Part shown: positions 46,417 through 56,095 of the stretch, piece by piece
Layout: each line of letters opens with the position of its first letter
Position numbering within the stretch: the stretch's first letter is position 1
Assembly (NCBI RefSeq): GCF_040954645.1
Contig: NC_092812.1
Location: forward strand, 4,936,001 to 5,000,000
Origin: Diabrotica undecimpunctata
Taxonomy: Eukaryota; Arthropoda; Insecta; Coleoptera; Chrysomelidae
Direction of reading: 5' to 3'
Length of the DNA stretch: 64,000 nucleotides
Translations under genes and position numbers: made by a program
The notes under the pieces: model-generated
Database searches by the model: none
Told to the model about the DNA's origin: nothing
Seen by the model: only the letters and a program-made list of their open reading frames with translations

Positions 46417-46663
46417 CTTCTTCTTCTTTTTCTAATGGTCCTACAACCCATTGTGAGTCTTGGTCTCAGAAATATTCTCAGTTGATTGTCATCAGTGGTT
46501 GAGAGGGTCCACGTTTCACATCCATATGTGACCACTGGTCTAATTACTGTTTTGTAGATTCTAAGCTTAGACTCACGATTCAGTAACTTACTTTTTATTA
46601 AGTCTTTGTATGCATAAAAGCACTTATTACCGCTAAGAATCCGTGCTTTTATTTCTTGACTGA
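46417..46663 (-). mobile_element. Tiny LINE insertion, truncated and internally deleted
   Basis: A perfect 15-bp TSD, tgtaaataattaaat, lies at 46402-46416 and 46664-46678. The minus strand reads EIKARILSGNKCFYAYKDLIKSK, RIYKTVIRPVVTYGCETWTLS, then jumps to the 3' end with an AAG-type tail. About 247 bp in total. Confidence 0.88.
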
Positions 46664-46749
46664 TGTAAATAATTAAATATAATAGTTTTAAATAATTTTA
46701 GTTGTAAATGACAATTTAGTTAATAAGTTGTTCCATCCATCCAATGGCG

Positions 46750-49692
46750 CTACAGCCCAAATCGGGCCTTGGCCTCCTTCAACAGGCTTCTCCAACCATC
46801 TCTATTTACCGCTGTTCTTTTCCATGAACGCGTTCCCAGGCAGTTCCTGGCATCCTCATCGACTTCATCTTCCCATCTCTTTTTAGGTCTTCCAACAGGT
46901 CTTTTTCCCTGCATTCTTGCATTTAATAATTTTCTGGGGATTCTATTCTCATGCATGCGGACCACGTGCCCTGCCCATCGTAATCTCTGCAGTTTAGTAT
47001 GTTGTGCTAGAGGTGGTTCGCTATATTGCTCGTATATTTCTCTATTGTACCTAATTCGCCAGTTGTTGTTTTCACTTATTGGGCCCAGGATCCTACGTAA
47101 TATTTTTCTTTCAAACACATCTAATGCATTGGCAGATTTCTGTGTCACCACCCATGTTTCGCAACCATAACTTACTATGGGCCTGATTATTGTTTTATAG
47201 ACCCGGAGTTTTGTTTTCCGGTGTACGTCTCGCGATTTGAATATGTGGCCCATCGCGAAATAGGCTTTATTTGCCAGCACAAGCCTTCTATTTATTTCCG
47301 GTTCTTCTTCATTGCTTGCGACCAGATCCATTCCTAGGTATGTGAATCTATTTACATGTTCTATATCGTCAATAAAGTGTTGTTGCACCGGTCTATTTGA
47401 TCTGGTTTGTATGAGTAGTTTTGTTTTATTTGTATTTATTGCTAGCCCTACTGCTTCTGCAGTCTGTTTCAACTCAACGTAGGTTTCTTCCGCTGCATTC
47501 ATTGTTCTGCTCATTATGTTTATGTCATCTGCGTATGCTGCTAATTGGGTAGACTTGTTTGTAAGTATGTTATTTCCGCTCACCGTCAACCGTCTAATTA
47601 CATATTCCAGAACAAGATTAAAGAGCGTTGGAGCTAGTCCGTCTCCTTGTTTCAGTCCTTGCGTTATCGTAAACGCATCAGTGATCTGTCCCTGAATACA
47701 TACCTGTGCTTCTGTTTCTGTCATTGTCATTTGCACTAGTCGTATTAATTTTGATGGTATGCCAAATTCTTTCAGTATATTAGGTAGAATTGTTCTATCT
47801 ATTGAATCATAGGCTTGTTTAAAATCTACAAAGAGATTGTAAACGTCCATGTCATATTCCCATGCTTTGGCTAGTATTTGTTTAACTGTAAATAGTTGGT
47901 CAATGGTAGATCTATTTTGCCTAAACCCTGCTTGATATTCCCCGATGATTTTTTCCGTGAGAGGTTGTAGTCTTCGATTAATGATGTTTGTGAGTATTTT
48001 GTATCCCGAACAAAGTAAAGAGATGCCTCTATAATTCTGACACAACAGTTTGTCTCCTTTTTTATGAATAGGGCAGATTATACTTTTCTTCCATTGTTGG
48101 GGAATTTCTTCTTCTATCCATATCTCTCGTATTAGCTGGTACATCTGTTGTGTCAAATTCCTTCCTCCTTGCTTGAGTAGTTCTGCCGGTATTTTATCTA
48201 TTCCCGGTGCTTTATGGCTTTTTTGTATGTGGATTGTCGTTTGGACCTCCTCTAGCGTTGGGGGTCTAGTTAATTCATTTTCTTCTCCATCTTTCCCCAG
48301 TTCTTGTTGTTGTACCTCCTGTCGTGCCTGCTGCTGCCACTGTTGTTGTAATGGTAGTTGTGTCCCTTTGTTTAGTAATTCCTTAAAATATGTCATCCAG
48401 GTTCTCTTAATTTCGTCCATATCGCTAATGATTTCACCTTTCTTATTTTTGCAGAGGCTAGTCCTCGGTTTGTATCCTTGTCTTAGATGTTTGATTGATT
48501 GGTATGCGCTACGTGTTTCGTTTTCCTTAAACTCTCTCTCTATGTTTAGTATCCGTTGGTTTTCATACTTTCTCTTTTTCTGCCTGCACAGTTTATCTGC
48601 TCTTCGTCTTTTGTTCTCATGTTCTGTTTTTCTCTCTCTAGTACGTCTGAGTATGTAATTCTTATGCGCTTCGTTTCTTTCCTGTATAGCTTGTTTGCAT
48701 TCTTCATCGAACCATGTTTCTTCTCTCCGTTGTGTCTTTGTTCCTAAGACTTCTTTCGCTGTGTTGAGTATGATACTGCTTATTGTGTTCCATTGGTTTT
48801 CTATTGTAGAGTCTGCTCTGTTTTCTTCTAGTAATTTTTCATCCACTGTTCTCTCAAATCTTTCTTGTACCTCAGAGACTTTTAGGTTGTCTAAGTTTAG
48901 TTTTTCTTGTTTTGTATATTTTTCCTTTACCTGTCGACTGATTTTGCATCTAAACCGTGCCTGTACTAGCAGATGGTCTGAGTCACATCGTGCACCACGT
49001 CTGCTATTTACATCTAATATACTCGTCGCCATTCTTTTTTCAGCCAGTATATGGTCTATTTGATTGATCGTATTTCCGTCAGGTGATATCCAGGTGCCCT
49101 TATGTATGTCCCGATGTGGGAAGCATGTCGAACTGATAATCATATTCTTTCCAGCTGCGAAATCTATTAGAAACTGACCATTCTCATTTGTGTCTCTATG
49201 CAAACTATGTTTCCCTATTACCCCTGTGTATTCTTCTTCTTTTCCGATCTTGGCGTTTGTGTCGCCTATCACCATTTTCATGTCGTTTCTTGGTATTGAG
49301 TCATAGATTCGTTCTAAATCTTGATAAAAGGCTACCTTAGTGTCTTCTTCCTGTTCATTTGTGGGACAGTGTACATTTATAAGGGTTATGTTAAAGAAAT
49401 GCGTTTTTATCCTAAGCTTGCAGATTCTTTCATTGATGGCTTGAAAGTCTGTTATCAGGTGCTTCATTTTATTATCTACGATAAAGGCTACTCCAAATTC
49501 TTTATTTCCTTCATCTTTACCGCTATACAGTATAGTGTGTGTTTTAGTGTCCCGGATACCTTTTCCCAACCATTTAGTCTCTTGTACTGCAGTGATTCCT
49601 ATTTTATATCTTTTCAGTTCGTGTAGAAGGATCCTCTGTGCTCCTGGTCTATTTAGCGTTCTGACATTCCATGTTCCCAGCGTAAATTCCAT
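46750..49692 (-). CDS. Endonuclease-reverse transcriptase, intact 980 aa
   Basis: One uninterrupted frame from ATG 49692 (MEFTLGTWNVRTLNRPG) to TAG 46750. Endonuclease, residues about 1-245: AVQETKW (Glu), NVHCPTNE, GDTNAKIG near 141, NQIDHILAEK and CDSDHLLV near 236. A Lys/Arg/Glu-rich linker follows, with a Gln-rich patch (LPLQQQWQQQ) near 455. RT, about 490-760: HKAPGIDK, NYRGISLL, YQAGFRQNRSTIDQL, FVDFKQAYDSI, KQGDGLAPTLFNL, YADD near 718, NKTKLL. The thumb and C-terminus include FTYLGM, SYGCETW and RPVGRPKKRWED. Starting at this ATG leaves the endonuclease fold complete. The protein nicks target DNA and primes cDNA synthesis there. No RNase H or ORF1 was seen, as in the RTE group. Confidence 0.95.
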   Translation of the reverse strand: MEFTLGTWNVRTLNRPGAQRILLHELKRYKIGITAVQETKWLGKGIRDTKTHTILYSGKDEGNKEFGVAFIVDNKMKHLITDFQAINERICKLRIKTHFFNITLINVHCPTNEQEEDTKVAFYQDLERIYDSIPRNDMKMVIGDTNAKIGKEEEYTGVIGKHSLHRDTNENGQFLIDFAAGKNMIISSTCFPHRDIHKGTWISPDGNTINQIDHILAEKRMATSILDVNSRRGARCDSDHLLVQARFRCKISRQVKEKYTKQEKLNLDNLKVSEVQERFERTVDEKLLEENRADSTIENQWNTISSIILNTAKEVLGTKTQRREETWFDEECKQAIQERNEAHKNYILRRTRERKTEHENKRRRADKLCRQKKRKYENQRILNIEREFKENETRSAYQSIKHLRQGYKPRTSLCKNKKGEIISDMDEIKRTWMTYFKELLNKGTQLPLQQQWQQQARQEVQQQELGKDGEENELTRPPTLEEVQTTIHIQKSHKAPGIDKIPAELLKQGGRNLTQQMYQLIREIWIEEEIPQQWKKSIICPIHKKGDKLLCQNYRGISLLCSGYKILTNIINRRLQPLTEKIIGEYQAGFRQNRSTIDQLFTVKQILAKAWEYDMDVYNLFVDFKQAYDSIDRTILPNILKEFGIPSKLIRLVQMTMTETEAQVCIQGQITDAFTITQGLKQGDGLAPTLFNLVLEYVIRRLTVSGNNILTNKSTQLAAYADDINIMSRTMNAAEETYVELKQTAEAVGLAINTNKTKLLIQTRSNRPVQQHFIDDIEHVNRFTYLGMDLVASNEEEPEINRRLVLANKAYFAMGHIFKSRDVHRKTKLRVYKTIIRPIVSYGCETWVVTQKSANALDVFERKILRRILGPISENNNWRIRYNREIYEQYSEPPLAQHTKLQRLRWAGHVVRMHENRIPRKLLNARMQGKRPVGRPKKRWEDEVDEDARNCLGTRSWKRTAVNRDGWRSLLKEAKARFGL

Positions 49693-49792
49693 ATTCCGTT
49701 GCCAGAGTCGTCGTCTTGATATCCGTCCATTCCGAGGCCTATCTGAAGGTTTCGTAGTAGTACTTTTTTACAAGAATAGGTTACTGGCCTAT

Positions 49793-50023
49793 CGCCCAAC
49801 CCCCTTTTCGGAGGACCATTTCTCCCTTCCTCGTCAGCCCTGACCCTACTTTCCATTGGGGTTGGTTACCCAATCTCCGGTAAGGTTGCTCAGGTTTGCC
49901 GGGGTTCACCCATGTGACTGAGCCACACTTCTTGGAGGTGAGGATAGGAATTGAGTAGGAGTGGCTAGAGGTGTTATCAGGAAGCAACACCTTGTATTGC
50001 GCATCACTACTCCTTAGAACCCC
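49793..50023 (-). promoter_or_regulatory. Shared 5' leader of LINE H
   Basis: Closely alike, base for base, to the leaders of LINEs F and G; a 69-codon leader frame (49990-49781) contains VNPGKPEQPYRRLGNQPQWK. It overlaps another short frame in a different phase (49856-49653). Whether either is translated cannot be told from the sequence. Confidence 0.6.
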
Positions 50024-50097
50024 TAATAAGTTGTTATGGTATTATAATTATGTTAATTCAAGGTTATGGGTGTCATTAGATTAATGTTCTGTAGAAT

Positions 50098-51545
50098 TCA
50101 CTGTTTAATTATGGGCTTTTGTAAGTTAATAATTGCACAGACTATAATTATTATGTCATCAAGTTTTTGCACTAAATCTATATTTACAGTTGCATGTGGA
50201 CTAAGCATTTTGAAGTCTCTAATACGTTTTATCACACGTTCAATGTGAATCCGAACACTTGCGATTCTCCTGGTGAGTAGAACATCTTCTTTTGTCATCT
50301 TTTCTCTACTTGTGATACTTGGAGGCCTCACTAAACTACAGTTTTTTTTATTTAAAAAAGTCTCAATTCTTTTGAATCCCCTATCAGCCATCACTTCACA
50401 ACTTTCAGGGAGTTCATTTAGAAACTTTGAGTTTTCAAATATTATAGCGTCACTAGCACGTCCTCCATAACCTTTTGATACAAAGTTTATTAATCCATCT
50501 GGTGTTGCTGAAATAGGATACTTTATGGTATTGCATTTTTTATAATCAGACCAAGTCAACGCTTGCTGTTTAGCTGAGCTTGGTTTTTGAATTTGAATTT
50601 CCAAACAGTCTATAATTGATTGTACCTTGGAGAAACTTATCCTAAACTGAATTGGTAGATTTCTTTTTATAGAAATTGCTGATGGCCAAAAGATAAGTTT
50701 CTTCATAAACTGCGCTAAAACACATACTGTATTGTGAAATATATTGCTGGCATATGTTTTTGAAACACCAAACAAATCACCAATCTTTTCAAATGAATCA
50801 TTAGTTTTGATTTTATATAATGTCAAATATATGAACTGTTTCTTCAACATGCACTTTTTTTCTAACACATCCAGGATGCCTTTATTTTCCTTTGGAATGC
50901 CAGTATACATACGCAGTTTTTCTTCAATTATATTAATAAATAAGTTGCGAAAATTAAGTTGCATCTGCCTTTTGTCCTCCATAGCCTCACTACTTTCACT
51001 GCTGTCATTGGGAGGATGCCAAATATTCAAGTCCAATACATTTGTTATTGGTGTGTCATTATCTACGCTGCTGTCATCATCAGAATACAACTTTTCATGT
51101 ATACTTTTCTCAATATTAGATTTAATAGGAATCACAAGTTTTATGGGTGAAGTTGCAATATCTTTTACACTATTTTTTAACTGCTCTGACACTTGTGTTG
51201 ACTTACAACGGTAATGCAGTGGATTGGCCTGACAACCAAAGTCAACTTTAACAGGTTGTGACAAAGTTTCTACAGTTTCAGTATGATCCTTGGCCTGGTA
51301 CGAATTACTTGGATGTTGATTGTCTGGTATATCTTCAGGTAATACTGACTTAATTGTTGACAACTCAGATTCCACTAAAATGTCTTCTATTTTTCTTTTT
51401 CTGCCTCTGCTTTCACTACTTGGCCGGAAGGTAGTTTTTTTTTGTCTGGCTGACAAGTAAATATATGTGGAACTACTTTAGGTTTCATTCGAGCAGCAAC
51501 TTTACTGAGTCTATATTCCATATAATTTTCCATGTCTTCTTCAAG
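50098..51545 (-). pseudogene. ISL2EU DDE transposase, exon 2
   Basis: Acceptor at 51546-51547 (T-rich tract then ag); the exon opens LEEDMENYMEYRLSKVAARMKPKVVPHIFTCQPDK, which follows the THAP zinc finger in related proteins. An A-run (about 51,437-51,445) then breaks frame by one base. The remaining 452 codons are open: a linker, a helix-turn-helix (DSFEKIGDLFGVSKTYASNIF), and the DDE_Tnp_4-type domain with IIDCLEIQIQKP (Asp), GYGGRASDAIIF (Asp), VMADRGFKRI and RIHIERVIKRIRDFKML (Glu). All expected catalytic residues are present. Stop at 50098. The homopolymer lesion could be a sequencing artefact. Confidence 0.88.
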
Positions 51546-51921
51546 CTAAAAAAAAAATAAATGCTTAATTGTATCCAAAAAAAGTTAGTCAAAGTTGTAT
51601 GTATGCATGGCTACATTGGCTGGCTATTAGGTACTTTACCTTGCTTAGGTGTATTAAAAATATTTTCAAACTAGGTAACTATTTTATAATTATAACTAAA
51701 TGATTAATGATTTTAATATAATATAAATTCATAGCCATATCCATATGTGACCATTTCAGTGCATTTTACTTTTACTGTATGCATTATTACTTTTATCAGT
51801 ATCGAGAATTTTTATAATTTATTTTTTTATAACCAAGCTAACCTAAATCTAAAACTTATAGAATTGGGTAAAAATTAGTAATTTAAAAACTTATTATTTA
51901 GAAACACAATCCATAACTTAC

Positions 51922-52104
51922 ATTAAAGTGATCTTCACAACAGAAAAACTTAGTTTTTATTGACACTTCCTTGATGTCCCTTCTAGCTGCAACAAACCAT
52001 TTCTTTTTACGGTTTAAATTGTTTGGAACTGTAATAAAAATCTCAGAATTGTTTCTAGATGTATTTAGACACCCCGGAACAAAACACCACTTATTTGGTT
52101 TCAT
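51922..52104 (-). CDS. ISL2EU transposase, exon 1 (THAP zinc finger)
   Basis: ATG at 52104 opens MKPNKWCFVPGCLNTS..., with C-x4-C, then ...KKWFVAARRDI..., ...FFCCEDHFN: a C2CH THAP-type DNA-binding finger (61 codons). A GTAAGT donor follows at once (51921-51916), in phase 0, joining to exon 2 at 51545 through an intron of 376 bp. The joined reading HFN/LEED is that of intact THAP proteins. A start further upstream (52179) is possible in frame but adds nothing recognisable. Confidence 0.85.
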
Positions 52105-52351
52105 TATCACTGTATAAATACGGTTACACTTCGTAAATACGTATACACAACAAGTTGTCCTTACGACTGCTGACGTCACACACTGTAGCCTCGCTGCGAG
52201 GAGCCGTTTTTCTAGCCTCCATCAAAATTAAAATTAAAAATTGATTTATCTTAAAAAATATATATTTTTAAACAATTTCATGTTTGCTATATGTTTATAT
52301 ACTTTATAATCTATTGAATTTAACTATATTTAAAAATTAGTGAACATCCCT

Positions 52352-52800
52352 ATTAAATAAAATTCCCAGTTCCTAGAATCCCCAGAATTACTTGTATGAC
52401 AAAGATATTTATTTTCACATAACTAATACTAAGAAGGATTTATTGGACATTTTAAAAGTTTCGCATTGAAAAAACAATACTTTTGTGATAACTATGCCGA
52501 AAATATGGGTCATACGATTTTAATACTTCCGCCATATTACTGTGTATTTAACATAATCGAACCATAGGTGGCATCAACTTAAGTCACGAGTTCGAAGAAA
52601 TAATACTTCGCCACATTTAAATGCATCTGTCCTGCATCTAATTGAAAGGGAATTACTCAAGATTGATGCGAATAATTGGAAAAATGCAGTCTCACATATC
52701 ATGAAAGCTGAGAATTCATATTTTTCTACACATAGTATACAAAATATTATCATCAATTTAAGAGGCAACCGTGATAGTGACACAGATTTGACATAATATC
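52352..52800 (+). pseudogene. IS630/Tc1-type DDE endonuclease gene, second piece
   Basis: Resumes after the transposon: NPQNYLYDKDIYFHITNTKKDLLDILK, then ILRLPPYYCVFNIIEP (the PPYxCxxNPIE box with the third acidic residue, near 52,525-52,570) and, in another frame, HLIERELLKIDANNWKNAVSHIMKAENSYF near 52,630-52,730. The acidic end RGNRDSDTDLT closes near 52,795. Together with 43966-44361 it forms one gene of a multi-copy insect family. Confidence 0.8.
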
Positions 52801-52804
52801 TATG

Positions 52805-53104
52805 TGATGTAATATTTATACTCGTTTTGTTTGTGTGTTTTATTGGCACTGGTTTTCACAACCAACTGGCCAGTCAATTTCATAATGATTTTTTTTTACT
52901 ATAACTTATCACTAACTCAGGGGAGTAATGTGTAGTGTCTGTATTGAGTAAATGTCTTGTTACTTTAGTAAAGTCGACTTCATTGTCTTTACAAAGAGAC
53001 GCTAATTGTATCCGAACGTCTGCGGTCCCTCCGGTGAATACCGATTTACTCGTTTTAAAAGGTTCATATATTCATGTTGACTTGTTATGTTAAGTTTTCC
53101 GTTT
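52805..53104. other. No recognised gene
   Basis: Spacer between the DDE gene and the foldback repeat. Confidence 0.45.
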
Positions 53105-53758
53105 TATGTCTGACAAACTTGGCAATAAATGGGAAATTTCTTTATTAATAATTTCATGAAAAAGAATTATTATTCATTAAAGGTTATGCATCATATAGAA
53201 ATCAATAATCTTACAAAATATTAAGTGGTAGATAGGGAAAATCAAAATTATTAATTAATACTGAAGAGGAAAGTAATTTTAAATTTAGATACGCAAAAAA
53301 ATTTAATTTTAAAATGTTTGTAGATATTAAAAATTATGTCCAAGTTTAGATTCATGGCCTTCTAATAATTAAATAATACATTTAAAGTAAAAAGTAAATA
53401 AAAAGATACTTTTGCATTTCTTGATTTGGTATATTAAATAAGGTAAATTAGAAATGAAATTAAAAATTAATGCACCTACTGACACAATACAATTTTTAAC
53501 TTTAATATAATTTTTAATTCCTACAAACAAATTAAAATGACATTTTGTTCTGTACATAAATTTAAAAGCACTTCACTTTTGCACTTTTAAGCATAAATCA
53601 ATATTTTTGGTTTTCGCTGTATCCCACTTAAAATTTTATAAATTTGATTATTGATTATTGATTTCTATGCAATGCAGAAATTTTTATAAAGAATAGGTTT
53701 TTTTCATGAAATTAATAATAAAGAAATTTCCCATTTGTTGCCAACTTTTTCAGACATA
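53105..53758. repeat. Foldback (MITE-like) element
   Basis: Arms of about 107 bp (53105-53212 and 53652-53758) are reverse complements with scattered changes; both contain aatgggaaatttctttatta and, near the inner end, tagaaatcaataatc. The core of about 440 bp is AT-rich and has no coding potential I recognise. Confidence 0.8.
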
Positions 53759-55185
53759 CTTTATACCTTACTAATAATTGAAAAACTTCTTCCCTTACAT
53801 GGAATATAAAATATAATCATATTCAGTTATATGTATATACTTACAATATTTCATTTTAATTTTCACTTCACTATTTTATTATTTCACTTGCAATTTATTT
53901 AACATAACAAAAATTGTTCATTACTTTTAAAATTTGGATATATTTAATAAAGAATCGACACAGAAAAATATAATAATTAATTAATTCTAATACTCCATAA
54001 GTTTATGTATTTTTTACCTTAATTATCTAGATATTTATTTAAATAAAATATGTAATGTAAATGCCAAATAAAATACAAAATTCGTTAAGCCGGCCCTTTT
54101 TACTATTTACCTGAAAAGGCAAATCCCTTTATGGCTTCGACTTTATCAGCGGGATAATTTTAAATTTTGCATAGGTCAGTTCTTATAATTGTGAATGAAC
54201 TTTACCATAGTATTGTCTGCAAAATCGTAAAATTACTTATTTCTTTAAGTAACCTTATACAAACAAGAGTAGAAAACGAGACTCGAATTTTTAATAGTAT
54301 GTTTATTTTAAATTGTAGTCAAACTAAGATTTAAAATTAAAATAAAAACGAAAATATTTACTGAAAAGTATCTAAAAGCATACATTTATTAAAGGTACAA
54401 TTATTTTTAAAAATACATAGAAACAAAAGGAGCCCGACAACTCCCAGCAGGCATCAGTTTAAATTAGTAATTTCATTTACTTACCGGCTTACTCAAATCA
54501 ACATGCTACTGAAATTGAATATCCAGGGTTTTCGTTGAATAAATTTTCTAGTGTTTACACGTTTTTTACGCAAATCTTTTACACAATTCACTGTTTATTT
54601 ACATGATTACGGTACGAATATTGTTTTGAAAAATTAAAAATTAATATTTCATAGGACCGCCGTATATACATAAGTAATAAATTAAAGAGATTTTCATCAA
54701 AAAGATAAAAAAATGTAATTGAAAAAATTTCTAGGAAACAAAATTCGCATTAAAAAGTAAAAATTACTGTGATATAAGTATTATCATGTAGAATTTAAAT
54801 ACAACAGTTGTCGTGGATCAACTAAAGCGAATAACCCAGAACCAATTAAATAACTACATCAAAAATTAAAAGAATTAATTTTTTTTAATTCCAAAAGATG
54901 TTATAAGATATCCGACTATATATTTTCTTTAATATTATAATGGCGGTTAATAAAACACATAGATATCAATCATAGGTGTATAGTGCATCCAGTTCTATAA
55001 CTCACACCTAAATATTTTCTATATACCCACCTATATTTCCGTCTCCATAAATGGACAAACTACTAAATTATAAGAGAGCTACTAAAAATAAAATTGAATA
55101 TGCATAAAAATTAAATGAAAAGGCGAAAAAAGAATAAAAGTTAAATTCATAAGCAAACTACACTACAGAGATAACGAAGATAATG
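53759..55185. other. AT-rich sequence without a recognised gene
   Basis: No recognisable domain or repeat. Confidence 0.5.
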
Positions 55186-55189
55186 GTAA

Positions 55190-55610
55190 TAACGGAGCAG
55201 ACTTTATAGTAGACAAAGTTGGTAGATATATAAACTCATTTAGACACAGAAGCATTTGATGATGCAACAAAGACCCTCGAAGAACTTAACACGCGATTAC
55301 CAGCGATTATTGAAAATTTTAATACACATTTAGGAACAGGGTATAATTAAGAAGAAATAATGATAGGTACATTTGGCTACGGAGCCAGAAATAATAGAGG
55401 AGATACGTTAATGAGTTCTTTTAAAAATAAAATATATTTGTAATAAACTCGTTCTTTTAAAATAGTACTGGGTTATACAACAAAGACTTAAACAACCGTA
55501 AGGGTGATGTGCATATACAAAATTCTGACGACAAGAAAACGATCTACATAAATCCTACAGACTTACTTTTGCACAGTTTCTATTGAAGGCAATAGAAAAA
55601 ATAATAGTTT
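55190..55610 (+). pseudogene. LINE endonuclease fragment
   Basis: TLEELNTRLPAIIENFNTHLGTGYN, IGTFGYGARNNRGDTLMSSFKNKIYL, SFFK-like and LGYTTKT-like pieces match the region from the GDFNA box (Asp-Asn changed) to the FF-x-K motif of LINE endonucleases. Several stops. Sequence to 55,830 may be further LINE-derived DNA, but I cannot place it. Confidence 0.6.
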
Positions 55611-55834
55611 TATTAAAGAGGGTCCATTGTGGGATCATACTCTCAATGGTAAGCAGAATGCATACGACAAAGGAAAATCAACAAGGATAGCACTGAACAA
55701 GGTAGTTTAGAAAATAACTACAATATTAATGGACATATTGTGTGTCTTAGAACCGGCAAAATAACGCAAAAGATAGAAAACATAATACGTTGTGAAATAA
55801 GAAGAGATGAAAGTAGTAGAGGTGGGAAATTATC

Positions 55835-56075
55835 GATAGAAACCTCTAATACGTGCTGGTGTTTGTATTTGTTTTCTTAATTTTTGCTAGTTTTAACCTT
55901 ATATTTGCTATTAGCGGATTATGATCGGATGCAATATCAGCACCTGGATATGCTGCGATTCCTTTGATAGCGTTACGAAATCTTCTGTTTATTAAAACGT
56001 AGTCAATTTGGTTTCTAATTATTCGATTTGGACGGTCTTCTGGTGATTTCCAAGTTGACCGCACAAACAAATATA
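55835..56075 (-). pseudogene. LINE endonuclease fragment, opposite strand
   Basis: FVRSTWKSPEDRPNRIIRNQIDYVLINRRFRNAI and PGADIASDHNPLIANIRLKL are the last two motifs (NQID, SDH) of the endonuclease. The fragment ends directly before the piggyBac remnant. A 5' and 3' truncated scrap. Confidence 0.75.
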
Positions 56076-56095
56076 TTCTAAAGCTTTGAACAAAT

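Larger units (their letters stand above)
46733..50023 (-). mobile_element. RTE-like LINE H, full length with intact ORF
   Basis: A 12-bp TSD, taataagttgtt, lies at 46721-46732 and 50024-50035. The 3' end is a GGAT-type tail only about 17 bases after the stop codon. The 5' leader of about 230 bp (plus about 100 bp) precedes a single long ORF. The lack of any lesion makes it the youngest recognisable LINE here. Confidence 0.95.
44362..52351. mobile_element. ISL2EU transposon, both genes present
   Basis: The TIR starts agggatgttcac (44362-44373) and ends with the reverse complement (52340-52351). The TSD is AT (44360-44361 and 52352-52353), as established for the ISL2EU group. Two convergent spliced genes lie inside: SWIM/YqaJ nuclease (+, 44738-46410) and THAP/DDE transposase (-, 52104-50098). 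Two LINE insertions (46417-46663 and 46733-50023) lie between the gene ends, so the original element was about 4.4 kb. Confidence 0.9.

Noticed and set aside
48173..48658. 161-codon plus-strand frame
   Set aside because: It lies antisense to the intact LINE H protein and shows no domain; a shadow of its codon use. The same holds for 46769-47170 and 48695-49063.
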